A DNA stretch of 64,000 bases from SP5GCR1 sp965199685. GTDB taxonomy: Bacteria > Pseudomonadota > Gammaproteobacteria > Poriferisulfidales > Oxydemutatoraceae. Where the stretch lies: the NCBI GenBank assembly GCA_965199685.1, contig OZ241323.1, forward strand, positions 1,178,001 to 1,242,000, written 5' to 3'. This document shows positions 1 to 9,190 of this stretch, in pieces. Made by a program: the position numbers and the translations under genes. Position 1 is the first letter of the stretch. Every line of letters begins with the position of its first letter. The notes below the pieces were generated by a model that was not told the DNA's origin, did not search any database, and saw only the letters and a program-made list of their open reading frames with translations.

Positions 1-3000
1 GTTCAAGTCGGCAATGCTAATACCGATCGCTGCATCGTCCAACACTACATCTTGCTCACCAGGTCGAACTCGCAACAACACATAAGAAGCAGTACTTTCT
101 ATACCGTCTATGCTCTCCTCGCTACTGACATCAAAACTGCCGTTATAGTTATTGCCGGTTTTGTTTAACGAATTAGCCATCACCGTAATGCGCGGCGGTT
201 CAATATCCCTACGCACTATTGCTGTCGTCGTCGTATCCAAAGGTGATCCAGCTAGTATTATCGTACCGTCTCTATTAACTGGCAAGTTGCCGAGAGAATC
301 GCATAAAACACAATCATTCTCAATGCTTGGACCAGCACGACCTAAAGTGAACCCGTAAGTGCCTTGCGTTATCGCTATGTCATCAAGGTCAACCATGAAA
401 GTGACCCTTGCTGAAAATGTCGTAGAACTATCCACAGACAATATTGGGGTTGCAGCCGTTTCCATCGCGTCACCGAAACCATCGGCGAAACCATCGGCAC
501 CGACACGAGGTAGACGCAACAAGGTATAAGACCTCGCATCGTTTAAGCCACTAACTGCGTCGCTGCTGCGTACCTCAAAACTTCCAGTATAGATATTGGC
601 ATCGCGTGGGTCAGGAACCGCATCGCCGATTGCCGATACGGTAATCGTCTCGCCGGTTTGATCTACCATCCCTGCTCTTGCCGTCTCGGAGCGATCTAAT
701 GGGATGCCTGCGGTCGCGGTCTCAGTTGTGCCGACAACCACCGGGGCATTACTCCAATAATCGCATAGCGGACAATCGTCTACATCGTCAGGGTCATTAG
801 GCGCACGGCCCACAGTAAAACTCAGGGTCTGTTGCACTTGCGGAATACTCAATCGGACATTTTCGTATATTATCCTTGCACGATGCTCCGAAATACGCTC
901 TCCTTGGGCAACATAGGTGTCGGAGGAGACGACTTCGTAATTTTCCTCTCCGATCTCACGCAATAACTGATACGATGCAGGAGAATTCAAGCCAAGCACA
1001 AGCGCATCAAACTCTTGATCGTCATCATCCAATTTTTTAGAGGCAAGCTCAAAAACGATGTCATAACTTGTGCTATCTCGTTGTGCGTCAACGACAGTGG
1101 GAATTGATGCGGTCACCCTTATGAACGGCGGATTCATATCTCTAGGCACAAACGCAGCATCACTAATGTCAAAGGGTTGCCCCATCACCAGTACTGTTTG
1201 TGTGGTGCCACCTTGTATTACATCGTTGTTGGATAGATCGCGCAGTGTGGAGTCACCGTTATATCCCAGCGTAAAGCCTTCGGTATTTAAGGCATCGTTT
1301 TGGCTCAAACGATAACCAAAAACAGAGAAATCCCGAGCCGAACCTATGTCGCCGCGTGTGGTAATACTCTGCCCATAGTCGTCGTCAATCGCTATACCCC
1401 ACCCAGATGTACTAAGTCTGCGCAGCAATACAAAATCATCTCCGTCGTTCCATTGCGGTTGCAGACTTTCATCGGTTCGCAAAGTGAAATCGATATCAAT
1501 ACCATCGCGTTCTATGCTTCTAACGATTGCCGTTACCGCTATTGCTGGTGCGGTCGTGTCTCGTCTAGCTATTGCTGTATCGTTCAGGTTTATCCGTGCA
1601 TTATCGGCTATAAAATTGCCATCGCTATCAAGCGGTTGCATATCACCCTCTTGTAATGCACCCATAGCACGACCTAATACGAAACCGGCGGTACGTTGGG
1701 TCAAAGCAAGTGCATCATCGTTGTCGTTGGCACCGAATTCCACCGTGTATCGCACTCTAGCTTGGGTTTGATCGTAAGAAACCATCTCTACGGTATTCGC
1801 AATTATGTAACTGCTCAAGTCTATTGCGGCACCAGTCGTTGGCACATGGAGTAGAACATAAGAGCTTGCGCTACCGATGTCTGGTATTGCTTCGCCGTTG
1901 AGCGAACGCACTTCAAAAATCATGCTGTAGCGATTGCCGTTAACGGTATTATCAACAAAATCAACTTGAGGGTAAGCCTTAGGTCCGTCGGATTGATCAA
2001 ACGGCGGCAACCGAGTAAGTACTTCGCTGGTATCCACAATCGCTTCGGCAGTGATCTGTAGAGCGCGATCCAATACCGCAACCGCAGCTGCAGATGCATC
2101 CAGTCTATTGCTCCGACTTGCGTCTACTAACGGTAGTCTAGGTGGATCGTCGCTGGTTTCCAAGTTGTCGCGACGACCCAGTGTAAAGCCGTAGGTCTGT
2201 TGAAAACTTGCTACCGTCAATGTAGTAGAAAAAACAACCGTTGCCATCTGCCCCAGCATGTTTGCATCCGTAGACTCGTTCACTTGTAATAATGTTGAGC
2301 GTGTCGTTATGATGTGTGAACCATCGCTGGTAATGCGCAATAGATTATAAGAGCCGGCATGCCTTATACCGTTTACATCTCTGTCGTTGATTACCGATAC
2401 ATCAAAGCTACCAGTGTATCTCAAAGGATTACCGGTATCAGCTATTGCTCTGCCGTTTGCCGCAACTACCGAAATGATAGGATTCAGGGTGTTGACGGTA
2501 GGTATTGGGGCTTCTGCGTCTGCTCGCGAGTCTATACGGCCGTTTGTCGTTACCTCCTCTTCCGTCACCGGGTCTATCAACGGATTACCCACCAAATCGC
2601 TTAATCTATCTTTACGTCCTAGGGTGAAACGATGTCCGCTAGTGGCAATGGGGTCGTTCACGTCAAAGTATATAGCTACAGTTCTCAGGTCATTGAAGTT
2701 TGCACTACCGACACTGATATTTGCATTAGGTAATACCACTGGTGTACTTGGCATGTCATCTATTCTCTGCTCTACCCGCAATAACACATAAGACTGACTA
2801 CTCTCTATACCGTCTATGCCTTCAGTGGCAGTAACATTGAAACTACCCGAATAGCGGTCATTATATTTACTCACCGCTAAATCAGGTTCTATTGCGAGTA
2901 AGTTAGGTATGACCGTGAGTGATGGGCTGTCTTGCTCTATCGTAAATAGTGCTGGTGCGCTTGCATCCAATGGCAACGGTGGAGTCGTCGTCACTTCGGT

Positions 3001-6000
3001 CGGTGTCGTTTCACCTATGCTCACGACTGGATCGTTACTCGCAAAGTCGCGCAGTCTATCGTCAGCACTACGCCCTAGAGTAAAGCCTTCGCTGTTGAGG
3101 GCATCGCCGATGGATAATCGCGGTATATTGGTATAGCGAATTATCACCGTTCTGGTTGTCACTACCGTTATCTCATCTATCAGTCTGCCCGGCATCACCA
3201 CATAAGTATCGCTATCTTGAAGTTTACGCAACAAGCTATACGATCCATTTTGTCTCAAATCTGAAAACTGGGTTGCCGGCACATCTGATGGTGCGCTCAC
3301 CCTAAACGCCATCGTGTAACCACTCGCCGCTATGGTAAGTTCGCCTTCTCTCGCTACCGCATAGCTCGGCGGCACCGCATCTCTACGGGCCACTGCTGTA
3401 GCTGTCGTGTCTATCTCTGTCCCTATGTCGATTGCCTCACCTGCTCTATTCACTGCACGATTGGCAAGCATATCCCTTAAAACTTGATTTGCCGCAAGTG
3501 CAAAACCAGCAGTGCGTTGGGTTTGATTCTCAGTGTCGCTAAACCTTACCGTATAGCTGATAATCACTGAGTTGTTATCATCGCTTAGGGTCAAGCTATT
3601 GTCGGTAATAAGGCCGTTCTCTCTACTCAAGGTCAAAGCGGTGCCAGTCGTCGGTCTATGGAGCAGCCTATATGCATCTAATAAGCCCAGATTACCACTG
3701 ATCGGCTGGGTGGATTGCACCACGAAGTCCATCGTATATTCATCACCGTTGTCAGGATTCGGTGTCGCATCGCTTGCCGTCACCGTCAGGGTTGGTGCCA
3801 AAGCCGCATCTGGCATACCAATGTTCGCTATCGCTAAATCACTACGATCAAGCGGCTTAAAGCCGTCCGCAGGCATCGTTAGTGTGCCGACGATGGTCTC
3901 AGTCGTATTGGCAACAAACGGGGCATTACTCGCATAATCGCACAGCGGGCAACCATCCGGATCATTGGGGTCGCTCAGCGCGCGGGTCAGAGTAAAGCCT
4001 ACGGTATCGTCAATTTCGCTCTCTACTACTCGCACGCTAAATGATAGGCTTGCTTGGTTTGCTGAAACGCCGGTTGCACTGGCATTTGTGATATTCTCCA
4101 CATTCTCCGCAACCAATCTGCCGCCAGTCAATACTCGCAGTAGTTGATACGATGTAGCAGAGTCCAAGCCTCTAACATCGGTTGCGACAACCTTCTGCCC
4201 ACCATTTTGTTGCATTGCAGCAACATCAAAACTCATATCGTAGGTTACCGAATTGAGACTTACGCTAGCGACAGTGGCAGTGGATGCAGACACCTCCATG
4301 AACGGCGGGATCATATCTCTGATTGCTATCGCAGCGTCTCGGCGGTCAAACGGCTGGTTCGGCGTGATTGCTTGTGTCGTGCCACCTTGAAGGGCATCGT
4401 TGTTGGATAGATCGCGTAGCGTTGATGCACCGATATATCCGGCTGTGAAACCGTCAGTTTCTCGCGCTTCATTTTCGCTTAAACGAAAAGCACTACTATT
4501 TAAGCGCAGACTGTTGCTTATGGAAGTAACGATGTCTGCATTGGTATCCGCTCTCATAACAGGGCTATAGTTGGCGGTGCCGGTATTTACCCGAAGTATC
4601 TCAGAACTTGATTGAGTCTGCCATTGCGGGTTGAGGGCTTCACCGGATTCTGTGCTTAAACCAAAACTAAGCACAAAGCCATTGCTGTCTTGGCTGATAG
4701 TCGCGTCATCCACTTGCACGGTCGGTGATTGCGTATCTCGCTCGGCTATTGCTGTAGTGCGCGGATCTATACGAGCATCATTGCCTATAGCATTGCCCTC
4801 ACTATCCAACGGTTGCGTATTACCATTCTGCAGTGCACCCATAGCACGACCTAGCACAAAGCCGGCGGTGCGTTGGGTCAAAGCAAGTGCATCGTCGTCG
4901 TTGGCATCACCGAACTCTACCGTGTATCTCACTCTGACATGTGTGTCGGTCGTGATGATTTCTACGCTATTCGCAACTATATAATTAGGACGGTACAAGT
5001 CTATTGCGGTACCGGTTGTCGGCACATGGATGAGTACATAAGAACTTGTGCTAGCGATATCCGACACCGCTTCATCTTCAAGTGAGCGTACTTCAAACAC
5101 CATGCTGTAGCGATTGCCATTGACATCAGTATCGTTAGCATCATCCACTTTGGGGTAGGCTCTAGGACCGTCATCTTGGTTAAACGGAATAAGATCGGAT
5201 AGATAATGGCTTATGTCAACAACCGCCTCAGAAGTGATTTGCACCAGCCTACCTAATCTGGCTATCGCATCAGGACTTGCATCCAGTCGCCCTGCTACGC
5301 CAACTTGCGGTCGATTGTTGGATCCGTCAATCAAGTTGGCTCGGCGACCCAGTGTAAAGCCAATGGTTTCATCAACACTCACCAGTAAGGTCGGAGTGGT
5401 GACAAAAGTAACACTTACTTGCAAACCTTCTGCTGAGCTTACAGTAATCTCTGCCGCTATCTCAGTCGTAGCACCATCAGTCGTCAAGTGCAACAACCTA
5501 TACGACGATGAGTCGTTCAGTCCAGTGACCTGCTCGTTGCTTTCAACATCAAAACTGCCCTGATACACCAATGGATTATTTACGCTTGGGATCGCATCGT
5601 CGTCCGCTCGCACGGTTATAATCGGATTATCAGTATTATCTTCAGGCACAGCAACCGCAGCATCTCCTCTGGAGTCTATGCGCTCATTAATTTCAACCGT
5701 ATCGTCATCGGCAGGGTCGGCAGGATCAACTGGAGTATTGCCTGACAAGTCTGCCAATCTAGCACCTCGCCCTAAGGTGAAACTATGTCTGCTCGTAGCC
5801 TCAGGGTCATCTACGCTAAAGTATATCGTTGCACTTTGCAAGTTGTTCAAGTCGGCAATGCTAATACCAATCTCTGCATCGTCCAACATGACATCTTGCT
5901 CACCAGGTCGAACTCGCAACAACACATAAGAAGCAGTACTTTCTATACCGTCTATGCTCTCCTCGCTACTGACATCAAAACTACCGTCATAGTTATTGCC

Positions 6001-9000
6001 GGTTTTGTTTAACGAATTAGCCATCACCGTAATGCGCGGTGCCACGATATCCCTACGCACTATTGCCGTCGTCGTCGTATCCAAAGGTGATCCGGCCAGT
6101 ATTATCGTACCTTCTCTATTAACTGGCAAGTTGCCGAGAGAATCGCATAAAACACAATCATTCTCTATGCTTGGACCGGCACGACCTAAAGTGAACCCGT
6201 AAGTGCGTTGCGTTATTGCTATGTCATTGAGGTCAATCGTGAAAGTGACCCTTGCTGAAAATGTCGTAGAACTATCCACAGACAACATCGTAGTTGCAGC
6301 CGTTTCCATCGCCTCACCAAAACCGTCGGCACCGACACGGGGTAGACGCAACAAGGTATAAGACCTCGCATCGTTTAAGCCACTAACTGCGTCGCTGCTG
6401 CGTACCTCAAAACTTCCAGTATAGATATTGGCATCGCGTGGGTCGGGAACCGCATCGCCGATTGCCGATACGGTAATCGTCTCGCCGGTTTGATCTACCA
6501 TCCCTGCTCTTGCCGTCTCAGAGCGATCCAATGGGATGCCTGCGGTCGCGGTCTCAGTTGTGCCGACAACCACCGGGGCATTACTCCAATAATCGCATAG
6601 CGGACAATCGTCTACATCGTCAGGGTCATTAGGCGCACGGCTCAAAGTAAAACTCAGGGTCTGTTGCACTTGCGGAATACTCAATCGGACATTTTCGTAT
6701 ATTATTCTTGCACGATGCTCCGAAATAAGCTCACCTCGGGCAACATAGATGTCGGAGGAGACGACTTCATAATTTTCCTCTCCGATCTCACGCAATAACT
6801 GATACGACTCAGGAGAATTCAAGCCAAGCACAAGCGCATCAATCTCTTGCTCGTCATCATCCAATTTTTTAGAGGCAAGCTCAAAAACGATGTCATAACT
6901 TGTGCTATCTCGTTGTGCGTCAACGACAGTAGGAATTGATGCGGTCACTCTTATGAACGGCGGATTCATATCTCTAGGCACAAACGCAGCATCTCTAATG
7001 TCAAAGGGCTGCCCCATCACCAGTGCTGTTTGTGTGGTGCCACCTTGTATTACATCGTTGTTGGATAGATCGCGCAGTGTGGAACTACCGTTATATCCCA
7101 GCGTAAAGCCTTCGGTATTTAAGGCATCGTTTTGGCTCAAACGATAGTCGGAAATAGAGAAATCCCGAGCCGAACCTATGTCGCCACGTATAGTAATACT
7201 CTGCCCATAGTCGTCGTCAATCGCTATACCCCACCCAGATGTACTAAGTCTGCGCAACAATACGTAATCATCCTCATCGTTCCATTGTGGTTGCAGACTT
7301 TCATCAGTTTGCAAAGTGAAATCGATATCAATACCATCGCTTTCTATGCGACTATCAGCGACCGTTACCGCTATTGCCGGTGCGGTCGTATCTCGTCTGG
7401 CTATTGCTGTATCGCTTGGGTTTATCCGTGCATTATCGGCTATAAAATTGCCGTCGCTATCAAGCGGTTGCACATCACCTTCTTGTAATGCACCCATAGC
7501 ACGACCTAATATGAAACCAGCAGTGCGTTGGGTCAAAGCAAGGGCATCGTTGTTGTCGTCGGCACCAAATTCCACCGTGTATAGCACTCTAGCTTGGGTT
7601 TGATCGAAAGAAACCATCTCTACGGTATTCACAACTATGTAATTAGTAGGACGATATAAGTCTATTGCGGTGCCGGTCGTCGGCACATGGAGCAGAACAT
7701 AAGAGCTTGCGCTACCAATGTTCGGTATTGCTTCACCATTGAGTGAACTTACTTCAAAAATCATGCTGTAGCGATTGCCATTGACGGTATTATCACCAAA
7801 ATCAACTTGAGGGTAAGCCTTCGGTCCGTCGGGTTGATCAAACGGTGGCAACTGAGTAAGTACTTCGCTGGTATCCACAATCGCTTCGGCAGTGATCTGT
7901 AGAGAGCGATCCAATACTGCAACCGCAGCTACAGATGCATCCAGTCTATCTTCCTGATTTGCGTCTACTAACGGTGGTATAGGTGGATCGTCGCTGGTTT
8001 CCAAGTTGGCGCGACGACCCAGTGTAAAGCCGTAGGTCTGCCCTATACTTGTCGCAGTCAATGTGGTGGAAAAAACAACCGTTGCCATCTGCCCCAGCAT
8101 GTTTGCATCCGTAGGCTCGTTCACTTCTAATAATGTTGATGCTGTCGTTATGATGTGTGAACCACCTCTGGTGATGCGCAATAGGTTATAAGAGCCAGCG
8201 TTGCTGATACCACTTACATTTTTGTTGTTGATTACCGACACATCAAAGCTACCACTGTATCTCAAAGGATTATCAGTAGCAGCTATTGCTCTGCCGTTTT
8301 CCGCAACTACTGAGATGATAGGATTCGGGGTGTCGACGGCAGGTATTGGAGCTTCTGCGCTTGCTCTAGAGTCTATGCGCTCTTCGCTACCAATTACTAC
8401 GCTAGCAGTAGTAGGGTCAACCAGCGGATTGCCCACCAAATCGCTTAATCTATCTCTACGCCCTAGGGTGAAACTATGTCCGCTAGTGGCAATGGGATCG
8501 TTCACGTCAAAGTGTATAGCTACAGCTATCAGGTCACTGAAGTTTGCACTACCAACACTGATGTTTGCATTGTGTAATACCACTGGTGTACTTGGCATAT
8601 CATCCATTCTCTGCTCTACTCGCAATAACACATAAGACTGACTACTCTCTATGCCGTCTATGCCCTCAGTGGCAGTAGCATTAAAACTACCGCGATACAT
8701 ATCGTCGTTTTTGACGATTACACCATTTGGTCTCACTGTGAGCGATGGGCTGTCGCGCTCTATCGTAAACAGTGCTTGTGCGCTTGCATCCAACGGCAAC
8801 GGTGGGGTCGTCGTCACTTCGGTCGGTGTCGTGCCGCCTATGCTCACGACTGGATTGTTACTCGCAAGGTCGCGCAGTCTATCGTCAGCACTACGCCCTA
8901 AGGTAAAGCCTTCGCTGTTGAAGGCATCGCTGATGGATAATCGCGGTATATTCGTATAGCGCACGATTACCACGCCATCGGCTGCTATCTCATCTGCCAG

Positions 9001-9190
9001 TCTGCCCGGCATCACCTCATAGGTATCGCTATCTTGAAGTTTGCGTAGCAAGCTATACGATCCACTTTGTCTCAAATCCGAAAACTGGGTTGACGGCACA
9101 TCATCTGGCGCGCTCACCCTAAACGTCATCGTGTAACCACTCGCCGTTATGCTAAGGTCGCCTTCTCTCGCTACCGTATAGCTTGGCGCG
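1..9190 (-). repeat. Internal tandem super-repeat of about 5.84 kb within A1
   Basis: Sequence at 1 to about 3375 realigns with 5845 to about 9190, at an offset of 5844 bp near the left edge and 5832 bp further right. The 12-bp difference is a small in-frame duplication near 485-500, where copy 2 reads GFADGFGD and copy 1 reads GFGE. The unit spans roughly a dozen Ig-like modules. Coming from the N-terminus, the switch into the second copy lies near 3375-3400. There A1 leaves the order of A2 (region 13700-13750, close to A2's C-terminus) and re-enters the block that starts near 9190. This looks like unequal crossing-over between homologous modules. Confidence 0.8.
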
